The translations under genes were made by a program, and so were the position numbers. From Leptolinea sp. UBA5203 (GTDB taxonomy: Bacteria > Chloroflexota > Anaerolineae > Anaerolineales > Anaerolineaceae): 64,000 bases of DNA. The notes beneath the pieces are model-generated. The model was given only the letters and a program-made list of their open reading frames with translations, was not told the origin of the DNA and did not search any database. The stretch lies in contig DHVR01000068.1 in the NCBI GenBank assembly GCA_002412765.1, positions 1 to 64,000 on the forward strand, in the 5' to 3' direction. This document shows positions 16,908 through 25,480 of this stretch, in pieces; the stretch's first letter is position 1; every line of letters begins with the position of its first letter.

Positions 16908-17815
16908 TGGAAAACAATAAATCCAGTATGACCGCCCTCATCTCGGCTTTTGCCCGCGCCTACCACACTGAAAATGACCTGCCCAAGATCTTCAACGACA
17001 CGCTGGCGCGTGATTTTCTCACGGACGAGGAATATACCCTGATCTCCAACAATATGCTAGCTGGCCTGGCTTATTTCAAACCGGAAAACAATCTGACCTT
17101 TGCCAATGACGCGGAGGCCCTTAAATGGGTGGTGCAAACCAGGCTCGCCCCCATCACCCTGGCCAGAGCCAGCTATTGTGAAGAAATGCTGCAAAACGCT
17201 GTCATGCTGGGGGTCAACCAATACGTCATTTTAGGCGCCGGGATGGATACCTTTGCTTTTCGTCATCCTGAGCTACTCAAAAAACTGCATGTCTTTGAAT
17301 TGGATCATCCCGCCACCCAGGCCTTTAAACGCAGCAGAATTCAATCCCTGGGTTGGGAGATATCAGAAAATTTTCACCAAGTCCCCATTGATTTCACCAC
17401 CGATAATCTGGTGGATACTCTGACCAAAGCCGGATTCAATCCAGACGAGCGGGCGTATTTCAGTTGGCTGGGCGTGACTTATTATCTGAGTCAAGATAAG
17501 ATCATGGATGTATTAAAATCCGTTGCCAAAATTGCGCGCAAAGGCAGCACCCTGATGTTTGATTACCCCGATGAGAAATTGTTTAAGTCGGAAGTTTCCC
17601 GGGTGAAAAGCATGCTGGCCATGGCAGCGGCCAGCGGCGAGCCGATGAAGTCCTGTTTTTCTTATGCTGAATTGGAATCACTTCTGGAGCAGGCAGGTTT
17701 TCTGATTTACGAACACCTCTCCCCCACGGATATCGAAGCAAGCTATTTCCAACATCGGCAGGATTACCTGCATGCCTTTGAGCATGTCCATTTTGCCCTG
17801 GCTGTGGTTCACTGA
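16907..17815 (+). CDS. class I SAM-dependent methyltransferase (TIGR00027/LCMT-like)
   Basis: A 302-residue methyltransferase of the leucine-carboxyl-methyltransferase-like group (PPM1/TIGR00027). The SAM-binding motif I appears as VILGAGMDTFAFR, with the acidic end of strand beta2 in VFELDHP and a post-motif FSWLGVTYYLS block typical of this family. Members often act on polyketides or unknown small molecules; the substrate here is not known. It is translationally coupled to the TetR gene by a one-base overlap, suggesting induction by a ligand, perhaps a xenobiotic or signalling metabolite. No biosynthetic partner is encoded next to it. Confidence 0.88.
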   Translation: MENNKSSMTALISAFARAYHTENDLPKIFNDTLARDFLTDEEYTLISNNMLAGLAYFKPENNLTFANDAEALKWVVQTRLAPITLARASYCEEMLQNAVMLGVNQYVILGAGMDTFAFRHPELLKKLHVFELDHPATQAFKRSRIQSLGWEISENFHQVPIDFTTDNLVDTLTKAGFNPDERAYFSWLGVTYYLSQDKIMDVLKSVAKIARKGSTLMFDYPDEKLFKSEVSRVKSMLAMAAASGEPMKSCFSYAELESLLEQAGFLIYEHLSPTDIEASYFQHRQDYLHAFEHVHFALAVVH

Positions 17816-18211
17816 TCAGGACGTTTAATATACCTAAAATTACTTTACAGCTATAACAAACTAGGTGGTGAGGAACAATAATCACCGTCTCGCTATATAT
17901 CCAAACAAGCCATCCATTATAGAGACGCACCAAACTGGCATGCTTCAACCCTACCAGTTTGGTGCGTCATCTTGATTTAGGATTTTCCACAAAATGAAAT
18001 GTGTGTTTAAATTTTAACATGGCATAGGTCTTTATTTCTCATCTTACCAATTTTGATGCAATATCAATTTATAAATAACAATCCATTGATCAAAATACGT
18101 CATTTCCATGGTTTCATTCCATATAAAATATAGCCCAGAAATCTCCAGGAATTTCACCTCATTCAAGCCATGATCCCCTATATCTGCGTAGTACTACAAA
18201 AATAAACTACT
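17816..18211. other. intergenic region between convergent operons
   Basis: A 396-bp gap between the plus-strand methyltransferase and the minus-strand LacI gene. Apart from the hairpin at 17924-17968 it is AT-rich (about 17975-18180) with no supported gene or RNA. Confidence 0.5.
17924..17968. terminator. perfect 15-bp inverted repeat, probable terminator
   Basis: GACGCACCAAACTGG (17924-17938) and its exact complement (17954-17968) enclose a 15-nt loop. It lies about 110 bases after the methyltransferase stop codon between convergent genes. Only a short T-poor tail follows, so it may act as an RNA-stabilising hairpin or a weak bidirectional terminator. Confidence 0.55.
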
Positions 18212-19243
18212 TTACACATCCACCGGAAAAACCGATTTACGCAAGACCAACTCAGTCGGCAGTACATAATGGGTTGGGTCGACTTCACCATTAATCGAGT
18301 TCAAGAGTAATTCGGCAGCCAACTGGCCTTTCCTGCAATGCGGCTGGGACACGGTAGTCAAAGCCGGGCTGACAGAGGCGGACATGGGGATATCGTCAAA
18401 ACCTACAATGGAAAGATCCTGCGCAGGCACACCGGCATCCCGGGCGGCTTTCAATACACCAATCGCCATGATATCACTCATCGACACAATCGCTGTCGGG
18501 TGGCTGCGATTCTTCCAGATCGCTGTAAAACTCTCTTCCCCACCCGCTTCAGTACACACCCCTTCCACCAGGCGGATTCGCTTACGGTCCAGGGTCAGAC
18601 CGTATTCCGCCAGAGCGGCCAAATAACCGTTCATGCGGTAATGCAGCGTGCCGTGATATTCCTCGTAATGGCCTTCCTTGCCGGAGCGAATCGCCAATAT
18701 ACAGATGTCGCGATGTCCCTGTTCCAGGACATGCAGCATGGCTGCTTTGGCCCCGGTCTCATCATCAATGTTTACCGCAGGAACACCCTCAATTGGATCA
18801 CTATCCACCGTGACAAAGGGTACCCCGCGCTGCCGGAGCACCAACATAGAGGCTTTGTATTCCTCTAATCCTAAAGTGACAAACCCATCCACGGCGGCAT
18901 TTTCAATGGCGCGTTTGATGCTGCCCTTTAGCGGCGGCACCAGCATCAGTGAAAAACCTTCGCGGGTGCAGATTTCCCCTACGCCGGCTAAAAATTCCGG
19001 AATGAACGGGTTGCGGATGACATCCGGGATGGACTGTGGAAATAACACCCCAATTGTGCCGGTATGCCCGGTGCTCATGCTGCGCGCGATGGGGTCAGGG
19101 GAATAGCCCAATTCTTCGGCAGTATCCAGTATTTTCCTGACCGTTTGTTCCGGCAGGCGTTCCGGATTATTAAAAGCAAAGGAAACCGTGGTCTTGGAAA
19201 ATCCGGCTTTCTTGGCTATATCATTAATTCCAATTCTTTTCAT
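18212..19243 (-). CDS. LacI-family transcriptional regulator of the sugar operon
   Basis: A 343-residue repressor. The N-terminal LacI helix-turn-helix (INDIAKKAGFSKTTVSFAFN) and hinge helix (PDPIARSMSTG) are followed by a periplasmic-binding-protein-like sugar-sensing domain (IGVLFPQ..., IVGFDDIPMSASVSPALTTV near the C-terminus). It is the last gene of the minus-strand operon, 18 bases after the GH13 gene, and so probably regulates the operon that contains it. The paired CCGG-centred palindromes over the operon promoter (24048-24079) are its natural targets. The inducer is probably a maltodextrin or related glucan judging from the neighbours. Unlike in many LacI systems, the repressor sits last in the operon. 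Confidence 0.93.
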   Translation of the reverse strand: MKRIGINDIAKKAGFSKTTVSFAFNNPERLPEQTVRKILDTAEELGYSPDPIARSMSTGHTGTIGVLFPQSIPDVIRNPFIPEFLAGVGEICTREGFSLMLVPPLKGSIKRAIENAAVDGFVTLGLEEYKASMLVLRQRGVPFVTVDSDPIEGVPAVNIDDETGAKAAMLHVLEQGHRDICILAIRSGKEGHYEEYHGTLHYRMNGYLAALAEYGLTLDRKRIRLVEGVCTEAGGEESFTAIWKNRSHPTAIVSMSDIMAIGVLKAARDAGVPAQDLSIVGFDDIPMSASVSPALTTVSQPHCRKGQLAAELLLNSINGEVDPTHYVLPTELVLRKSVFPVDV

Positions 19244-19261
19244 CCAACCTCACCACTAATA

Positions 19262-20653
19262 TTATGACACAGGGCGCAGAATCAACGCACTTTTTTGCGG
19301 CAATTCATCCAAAATCAGCTTACCGGCTTGGCAGGTCACAATTTTACCCGAAAAGATATCCTTATATCGCCTACCTTCCATTTGGACATGAGCCAACGGA
19401 ATTTCAACCTGCCGCCTGGTTTCACGCGGATTAAGCACAACAACCAGCTCATCATCCCCCGCCTTTCGGCGGTAGGCAAATACACCGTTGAAAATCAATA
19501 AAGCTTCCAGGCTGCCACTTTGCAGCGCAGGACGCTCTTTGCGCAGCTTGATGAGCTGCTGGTAAAGGGCATGAATTTCGCCATCCCAGGTCTGTGGTTC
19601 CCAATTCATGCAGCGCCGGCAATCGGGGTCATTTTCTCCTGCCATGCCGACTTCATCTCCATAATAGATCATCGGTGTACCCGGCAGGGTAAAAGAAGCG
19701 ATAACGGCCAGCGCCATACGCTGCTTGTCATCCTTGCACAGGGTCATCAAACGGGCTGTATCGTGACTGCCCAACAAATTTAACTGGCCATGTGCGGCAT
19801 CGCCATATTGCTCCAGCAGGCGTCGGGTGAAATAATAAAAATCTTCGGCGTCCATATGATCATAAACACAATAATCCAGAATGAAATCGCGCAGCGGATA
19901 ATTCATCACTGCATCCGTCGCGCCGTTATTAATCCAGGGAAGCGGGTCCCGCCATGTTTCGGCAACCAGATATGCCTCCGGATTACATCTCTTGACCACC
20001 TGACGGAATTCATGCCAAAAATCCATGGGCACTTTCCAGGGCACATCCAAACGCCATCCATCCATGCCGGTCTCTTCCAGCCAGTACTGTGCCACGTGCA
20101 GCAAATGAGCCCGCACTTCGGCATCCATCGTATTCAGCTTGGGTAAATAATGAGTCCCACCGCAAGTCTGATAATTCGTTGGAAACTGCTCCAGAGGAAA
20201 CCCGGTGGGAATAAACCAGTTATTGTATTTGGAGTCTTTCCCATACTTGAGCACATCCTGAAATGCCCAGAATCCATCCCCGCAGTGATTAAAGACCGCA
20301 TCCAGAACAATGTGCATGCCCCCTTGATGAGCGGTTTTGACCAGCTCCTTAAATAATCCCAGATCGCCAAAAGCCGGATCGATTTTCATATAGTCGCTAG
20401 CATCATATTTATGATTGGAACGTGCCGCGAAGATAGGCGTCAAATAAATGGCATTCACGCCTAAATCGGAAAGATAAGGCAGCTTCTCCAAAATTCCTTT
20501 CAGATCACCGCCAAAAAACGTATCCAACCCCGGTTTGCCGCCCCACCCCGAGACCGACTGAGGATCATTGGTCGGATCTCCGTTGCAAAATCGTTCCGGA
20601 AAGATTTGATAAAAAACACTTTTACTTACCCATGCAGGAATTAATGAATTCAT
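19262..20653 (-). CDS. GH13 alpha-amylase-family glycosidase (cyclomaltodextrinase/neopullulanase-like)
   Basis: A 463-residue enzyme hydrolysing alpha-1,4-glucans or cyclodextrins. GH13 regions are all present: DAVFNHC (region I), GWRLDVPW with nucleophile Asp203, AETWRD with acid/base Glu232, and LLGSHDTARL with transition-state residues His297-Asp298. The start SVFYQIFPERFCNGDPTND is typical for the GH13_20 cyclomaltodextrinase/neopullulanase branch, but the N-terminal starch-binding domain common there is missing. No signal peptide is seen, so it acts in the cytoplasm on oligosaccharides brought in by the ABC transporter encoded just upstream. It follows the second permease after 22 bases. 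Confidence 0.93.
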   Translation of the reverse strand: MNSLIPAWVSKSVFYQIFPERFCNGDPTNDPQSVSGWGGKPGLDTFFGGDLKGILEKLPYLSDLGVNAIYLTPIFAARSNHKYDASDYMKIDPAFGDLGLFKELVKTAHQGGMHIVLDAVFNHCGDGFWAFQDVLKYGKDSKYNNWFIPTGFPLEQFPTNYQTCGGTHYLPKLNTMDAEVRAHLLHVAQYWLEETGMDGWRLDVPWKVPMDFWHEFRQVVKRCNPEAYLVAETWRDPLPWINNGATDAVMNYPLRDFILDYCVYDHMDAEDFYYFTRRLLEQYGDAAHGQLNLLGSHDTARLMTLCKDDKQRMALAVIASFTLPGTPMIYYGDEVGMAGENDPDCRRCMNWEPQTWDGEIHALYQQLIKLRKERPALQSGSLEALLIFNGVFAYRRKAGDDELVVVLNPRETRRQVEIPLAHVQMEGRRYKDIFSGKIVTCQAGKLILDELPQKSALILRPVS

Positions 20654-20675
20654 GAGACCTTTTCTTTGAATACTA

Positions 20676-21554
20676 TTAGGCTTTCATTCCGGAGCGTGAT
20701 AATCCGGAGATAAATTTCTTCTGTGCCAGCAGGAACAAAAGGATTGGCGGAATCGTGGTCATGACCGTGCCGGCCATCCAGTAGGTCCACTCCGTCAAAT
20801 AACGTCCGCTGAAAGCCTGCAACCCGGTTTGAATGACGCGCATACTGGTGTCATTCGCCACCAGGAACGGCCACATAAAATCGTTCCAGGCAAACATGAA
20901 ATTGAATATGGAGACGGTCAATACAGTTGGCAGGCATAATGGAATGACCTGCTTCCAGAGAATCTGCCAATGCGAACAACCATCAATGCGCGCAGCATCA
21001 ATATAATCCTTCGGTACAGAGATAAAAGCCTGCCGCAGCAGGAGTATCCCAAAAGCATCCACCATGCGCGGGACGATCAATGCCTGATAAGTATTGAACC
21101 AGGAAAAATCGCGAATGATTAAATACAGAGGGATCACGATGGCATAGAAGGGAATCATCATGGTGGTCATATAAGCCATGAAGAGCACATCACGACCTTT
21201 AAATTTAAGGATTGAAAAGGCATAAGCAGCCATGCTGCCTATCAGCAGACGGGAACCGACAATCCCCAGAGCAACAATGATCGTATTGATAAAATAACGC
21301 CCGAAAGGAGCGGCCTCCCAGGCGGTGACATAGTTTGAAAAATCGAAGGTGGTGGGAAAGAGCAAGGATCCTTCCGCCATATGTCCACGAACCTTCAGCG
21401 AAGCCGTCAGCATCCACAAAAACGGCATGATGATTAGAAAGCCAACCGGAATTAAGACCAACAGCATCATCAGGTTGGTTGTCAGTTTACGATTAAAAAA
21501 CTGGCGGATCTTCAAGGAAGAATCTGATAGTTTTGTCTTTGCAAAATCGCTCAT
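20676..21554 (-). CDS. carbohydrate ABC transporter permease, MalG type
   Basis: A 292-residue inner-membrane subunit with six predicted membrane helices. The cytoplasmic EAA loop that contacts the ATPase reads DYIDAARIDGCSHWQIL..IPLCLPT. The start overlaps the preceding permease region with no gap (MalF stop at 21555, ATG at 21554), typical for co-folded permease pairs. The C-terminal ending (ALLLAQKKFISGL-type, ending SRSGMKA) is the usual MalG tail. No ATPase gene lies in the operon; such CUT1 systems often share a MsmX-type ATPase encoded elsewhere. Confidence 0.94.
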   Translation of the reverse strand: MSDFAKTKLSDSSLKIRQFFNRKLTTNLMMLLVLIPVGFLIIMPFLWMLTASLKVRGHMAEGSLLFPTTFDFSNYVTAWEAAPFGRYFINTIIVALGIVGSRLLIGSMAAYAFSILKFKGRDVLFMAYMTTMMIPFYAIVIPLYLIIRDFSWFNTYQALIVPRMVDAFGILLLRQAFISVPKDYIDAARIDGCSHWQILWKQVIPLCLPTVLTVSIFNFMFAWNDFMWPFLVANDTSMRVIQTGLQAFSGRYLTEWTYWMAGTVMTTIPPILLFLLAQKKFISGLSRSGMKA

Positions 21555-22463
21555 TTATTGTTCCTCGTAAGACCCTAATCCCACTACCCGCCATTGAAAA
21601 ATGGTGACGGAAGCAGTGATGATTAATATAATCACGGCAATGGCCGAACTTAAGCCCATCTTGAACAGGGTAAAGGCGTCACTGTACAAATACTGACCCA
21701 GCACCTCGGTAGCCCCGGATGGGCCGCCGCGGGTCATGACCAGCACAGAATCAAACACGTTAAAGGAATCAATTAACCCCAAAATCACCAGCATGGCCGT
21801 GGTGGGTGCCACCAGGGGAATGGTTATATAGCGAAAAGTCTGCCAGGCATTCGCGCCGTCCATACTTGCACTTTCATAATAATCTTTGGGAACCGCCTGC
21901 AAGGCCGCCAGGTAAACAATCAAGGTAAAACCAACCCGCCGCCAGATACCCAGGGACATGACCGTGGGTAAGGCCCATGTCGTGCTGGAAAGCCAGTTGG
22001 GGCCAGCAATATCCAAATTCCGTAGAAAGGTGTTAATAAATCCATAATTAGGATTAAAAAGCAAAATCCACACCATGGCAGCCGCGACCGTGGGCGTGAT
22101 GGTTGGCAAAAAGTAAAGTACGCGCCAGAAGGAGGTTAAAACCAAGCGGGGTTGATTCAAAATCACCGCAAGAATTAACCCGCCAATAACACTGATTGCG
22201 GTAACCCAAAAAGTGTAGGTAAAGGTAACTTGAATAGAATTCCAGAAGCGGTCCGATTTAAAAAGAGTGACGTAATTTTCCAGACCAATGAAAATGGGCT
22301 GGGTGGTGACTTTATTCCATTGAAAGAAACTGAGTTTGATGGTTTCCACCATCGGATAAAAACAAAAAATTATGATCAGCACCAGACTGGGGAATAGAAA
22401 GAAAAAGGCGGCCGGTAGATCACCCCAACGTTTTTTTTGAATGGATCGCATGGAAGTAGCCAT
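21555..22463 (-). CDS. sugar ABC transporter permease, MalF type
   Basis: A 302-residue membrane permease with six helices and the EAA loop YYESASMDGANAWQTF..IPLVAPT. The N-terminus (FFLFPSLVLIIIFCFYPMVETI) is the standard start of CUT1 MalF-like subunits without the large periplasmic domain of E. coli MalF. An AGGAA ribosome site precedes ATG 22463; an in-frame ATG follows twelve bases later. It forms the channel with the MalG-type partner and works with the lipoprotein binding protein encoded upstream. Confidence 0.94.
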   Translation of the reverse strand: MATSMRSIQKKRWGDLPAAFFFLFPSLVLIIIFCFYPMVETIKLSFFQWNKVTTQPIFIGLENYVTLFKSDRFWNSIQVTFTYTFWVTAISVIGGLILAVILNQPRLVLTSFWRVLYFLPTITPTVAAAMVWILLFNPNYGFINTFLRNLDIAGPNWLSSTTWALPTVMSLGIWRRVGFTLIVYLAALQAVPKDYYESASMDGANAWQTFRYITIPLVAPTTAMLVILGLIDSFNVFDSVLVMTRGGPSGATEVLGQYLYSDAFTLFKMGLSSAIAVIILIITASVTIFQWRVVGLGSYEEQ

Positions 22464-22531
22464 TGATTTCCTGAATCACGCGCTTTGTATAGAATTTCTG
22501 GATCAAAAGACAATACTATTATTATAAAGAA

Positions 22532-22583
22532 TGTCGGGCAGCGATTCATCTGTTATGCAAGCTGCAATTTCGCTGCCCGGACA
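22532..22583 (-). promoter_or_regulatory. stem-loop between binding-protein and permease genes
   Basis: TGTCGGGCAGCGA (22532-22544) and TCGCTGCCCGGACA (22570-22583) pair with a single bulge around a ~25-nt loop. A hairpin in this position, as between malE and malF, usually stabilises the 3' end of the abundant binding-protein mRNA or attenuates the permease genes. The T content after it is low, so full termination is unlikely. Confidence 0.65.
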
Positions 22584-22602
22584 TCAACCAACCATATTCG
22601 GA

Positions 22603-23946
22603 TTATTGATTAAGTACTGCATTGACTGCCGCCTCTGCGGAAGCCAGGGCTTCTTCGGGAGTGGCTTCGCCAAGCATGGCTTTCTGAATCTCACGCGAGA
22701 AAGCATCCGAGATTTCATTATACAAAGGGGTCGCCGGACGAGTATGAGCAGCTTCCATGCCGGCAACAAACGCCAGCATGCGGGGTTCAGTCTCGTTGAT
22801 CCAGGCCAGATATTCGCTGTTCTCTCCCACGGATTTCCGGATGGGCATAAACCCAGTGGCCATATCCCAGGTAAGTTGAGTTTCCGTGCTGCTGAGGTAA
22901 TTCATGAAACGCCAGGCGGCATCTTGATTCTCGGAGCTCTTGAACATGATCAGGTGTTCGCCACCAATGTTGCTGGCAGTCTGACCCGCTTCTGGTCCCG
23001 GTACTGCGGCAATGCCCCACTGGAAAGCGGCATCTTTTCGATAACCAAACAACCAGGAGCCATCCAACTGCATACAAGCCTTGCCATCGCCAAACGCACC
23101 CCAGGCTGCCGGTACGGAACCGTGTCCGTTCAGCATATTGGAAACGAAGGTTAAGGCTTTCAATCCTTCGGGAGTATTGAAGGCGGCTGCGCTATTATCT
23201 GCATTGAGAAATTCGGCCCCTGCAGCCCACATCCAGACCTGGAATTGCCAAGTAACGCCCTCGCCCGCAGGCTGGGTGTAGTATTCAAAACCGACCACGC
23301 CGTTATCCGGATCGGCACACTGTTCTGCCATGGATTGCATTTCTGCCCAGGTGGTGGGCGGTACTTCCGGGTCAAGACCGGCAGCAGTAAAGAGATCCTT
23401 ATTCCAAATCACCTGCATATTATTGGCGCTGACAGGGATGGCATAGCGGCTGCCGTCAATCACATCATAATCGACCAGCAAAGTATAGAAATCATCGATA
23501 TCAAAAGTGGTATCGGCAGCGATAAAATCATCCAGGGGTTGGATGGCCTCATTGCTGACCAGTCCAGGAACCCAAATCAAATCCACGGAAGCCAGATCAG
23601 GCGTGGTATCGGATAGAATAGCGGTTTGCAGCAAAGTTTTGTATTCATCATAACTGGGTTGAATGACGGCCGTAACGTGGATATCCGGATTGGCGGTGTT
23701 AAATTCCGCTACCAATTTATCCATCATCTCAGCATTGGCACTGTCATACTGATGCCAGTAGACGATTTCAACCGGTTCGCTGGCGGCAGGCTCTGCTTCA
23801 GCAACAGCAGGTGCTTCAGTGGTAGGGTCGACTACGGCTCCTTCTTCGGGAGCAGCGGTTTGCGCAGGCTGTGCCGATTGGCATGCGCCAAGCAGTATGG
23901 AAGCAATAATCAAAATTGCGATGAAAAGTGGGGTACGAGCTCTCAT
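22603..23946 (-). CDS. sugar ABC transporter substrate-binding lipoprotein
   Basis: A 447-residue extracytoplasmic solute-binding protein (family 1, MalE/UgpB-like). The ATG at 23946 has AGGAGA upstream and yields a lipoprotein signal peptide with lipobox LLGAC (Cys22), followed by an Ala/Pro/Glu-rich linker. The mature part opens VEIVYWHQYDSANAEMMDKL and has the family block GKACMQLDGSWLFG. It captures an oligosaccharide at the cell surface and hands it to the MalF/MalG-type permeases. It is the first gene of the five-gene operon and probably the most expressed. The exact sugar is not readable from sequence, but the GH13 enzyme points to alpha-glucans. Confidence 0.94.
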   Translation of the reverse strand: MRARTPLFIAILIIASILLGACQSAQPAQTAAPEEGAVVDPTTEAPAVAEAEPAASEPVEIVYWHQYDSANAEMMDKLVAEFNTANPDIHVTAVIQPSYDEYKTLLQTAILSDTTPDLASVDLIWVPGLVSNEAIQPLDDFIAADTTFDIDDFYTLLVDYDVIDGSRYAIPVSANNMQVIWNKDLFTAAGLDPEVPPTTWAEMQSMAEQCADPDNGVVGFEYYTQPAGEGVTWQFQVWMWAAGAEFLNADNSAAAFNTPEGLKALTFVSNMLNGHGSVPAAWGAFGDGKACMQLDGSWLFGYRKDAAFQWGIAAVPGPEAGQTASNIGGEHLIMFKSSENQDAAWRFMNYLSSTETQLTWDMATGFMPIRKSVGENSEYLAWINETEPRMLAFVAGMEAAHTRPATPLYNEISDAFSREIQKAMLGEATPEEALASAEAAVNAVLNQ

Positions 23947-24047
23947 GGTCTTCTCCTGTTGATGGTCTAGGGTTCGATTATGCAAAGGGTTGAATGAAAA
24001 TTTGATGAAGACTTCCTTTTTGCATTTGGAATTCGAGTGAGAAACCG

Positions 24048-24105
24048 TTATTAAACCGGTTTAGTGAACCGGTTTAATAATATAACTTTTCAAATTGCTT
24101 GTCAA
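24048..24105 (-). promoter_or_regulatory. operon promoter with tandem LacI-type operators
   Basis: On the minus strand a consensus -35 TTGACA (24100-24105), exactly 17 bp and -10 TATTAT (24077-24082) face the sugar operon. Two palindromes with AACCGGTT cores lie from the -10 through about +20: TAAACCGGTTTA at 24052-24063 and a second AACCGGTT at 24067-24074, 15 bp apart. CpG-centred palindromes are typical LacI-family operators. Binding here would block polymerase. The LacI protein at 18212-19243 is the obvious candidate. Confidence 0.88.
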
Positions 24106-24337
24106 GTACCCATTTACAGCGAAATCTCATTTGCAGACGGTAATCTTTGTCGCTATAGAAATCAGACACCATAAAATCTACAATAATGGATTGAGCACTT
24201 AAGTAAACTTTCTATCCTATGATATTTCTAAGGTTAATATTTCCAACACAATGAGGTTTTCAGGCGGGCTAAACCCAAAACACAGCTGACCCATGAATTT
24301 ATATACCATTTTCAAGTTCAGTTTTGACAATTCATAC
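24106..24337. other. intergenic region between divergent operons
   Basis: Upstream of the sugar-operon promoter and before the peptidase promoter no supported gene, RNA or repeat was found. With the operator region, the whole gap between the divergent genes is 434 bp. Confidence 0.4.
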
Positions 24338-24343
24338 TATAAT
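24338..24343 (+). promoter_or_regulatory. -10 element of the peptidase operon
   Basis: A consensus TATAAT lies 37 bases before the M24 peptidase start. There is no good -35 at 17 bp; a TTGACA occurs only 8 bp upstream, which is too close to act with it. Confidence 0.4.
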
Positions 24344-24380
24344 GGAAATATGAAACCACCATCAAAGGAAGTTTTAACCC

Positions 24381-25478
24381 ATGACAGATCGACTGGCACC
24401 TTTACAATCTCTCCTTTCCACAACTTCTGTGGATGCCTTCGCCATTAACCCCGGTTCCATGCTGACCTATCTGACCGGGTTGAGTTTTCATTTGAATGAA
24501 CGTCCCGTCGTTTTGCTGCTGACTGCCGATCACCTACCCACGATAATCATGCCGGAATTCGAAAAAGAGCAGCTTTCTCGGGTTACTACTTCCTACCAGG
24601 TTTTTTCCTATCAGGACAATCCGATGACTTGGGTGAACGCCTTTCAAGCTGCCGTGGAAGCCTGTGGTCTGAATGGGAAGAAAATCGGCATTGACCCCAA
24701 CCAATTCCGTTACCTGGAAATGAATTTTCTTCAGGAAGCTGCCAAATGTTCCTTCCAGCCTTCCGGTGACCTGTTTGCCGAGTTACGCATGTGCAAGGAC
24801 GATCAGGAATCCGCTGCCATGCAGAAAGCCGCAGACATTGCCGAAGCAGCGCTGGTGGAAACCATTAAAGTGATCAAAGCCGATGTAACCGAAAAAGACA
24901 TCGCCAACGAATTAACCTACCAACTGCTGAAATGCGGCTCCGACACCGACCTCCCCTTCCAGCCCTATGTGGGTTCGGGTCCCAATGGCGCTAATCCGCA
25001 CGGCTCGGTTACTGATCGAAAGATCCTGCCCGGTGATTTCATCGTCATTGATTTTGGCGCCCGCTGGCAGGGATATTGTTCCGATATCACCCGCACCTTT
25101 GCCCTGGGCAGTGTAGCACCTGAACGGGCACATATTTACGAAATTGTCAAAGAAGCCAATCAAGCTGGACGCGAGATCGCCAAACCTGGCATCCGTGCCG
25201 GCGATATTGACAGTGCCGCCAGAAGCCTGATTGATCAGGCTGGCTACGCGCAATACTTCACTCACCGTACCGGTCACGGTCTTGGGCTGGATATTCACGA
25301 GAATCCCTATCTCTTTTTGGAAAATGACCTGATTCTCAAACCAGGCATGACCGTCACCATCGAACCGGGCATTTATTTTTCCGGTCAATTTGGCGTACGT
25401 ATCGAAGACGATATCCTCATCACACCCCAGGGATCACGCAGTTTCACCAGCTTCCCCAGGGAATTGATGACTTTATAA
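24381..25478 (+). CDS. M24 family Xaa-Pro peptidase
   Basis: A 365-residue pita-bread-fold metallopeptidase that removes N-terminal residues before proline or cleaves Xaa-Pro dipeptides. The creatinase-like N-domain (~1-125) is followed by the catalytic domain with metal ligands in VIDFGARWQGYCSDITRTF (two Asp), THRTGHGLGLDIHE (His), TIEPGIYF (Glu) and VRIEDDILI (Glu). AAGGAAG precedes the ATG. It is the first gene of a three-gene plus-strand group with the esterase and the metallo-beta-lactamase-fold protein, spaced by only 2 and 1 bases, so the group is one operon. Substrate choice between PepQ and PepP types is not resolved. Confidence 0.94.
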   Translation: MTDRLAPLQSLLSTTSVDAFAINPGSMLTYLTGLSFHLNERPVVLLLTADHLPTIIMPEFEKEQLSRVTTSYQVFSYQDNPMTWVNAFQAAVEACGLNGKKIGIDPNQFRYLEMNFLQEAAKCSFQPSGDLFAELRMCKDDQESAAMQKAADIAEAALVETIKVIKADVTEKDIANELTYQLLKCGSDTDLPFQPYVGSGPNGANPHGSVTDRKILPGDFIVIDFGARWQGYCSDITRTFALGSVAPERAHIYEIVKEANQAGREIAKPGIRAGDIDSAARSLIDQAGYAQYFTHRTGHGLGLDIHENPYLFLENDLILKPGMTVTIEPGIYFSGQFGVRIEDDILITPQGSRSFTSFPRELMTL

Positions 25479-25480
25479 CC

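Noticed and set aside
24312..24343. TTGACA/TATAAT pair as a full promoter before the M24 peptidase
   Set aside because: The two boxes are only 8 bp apart, far from the 16-18 bp needed.
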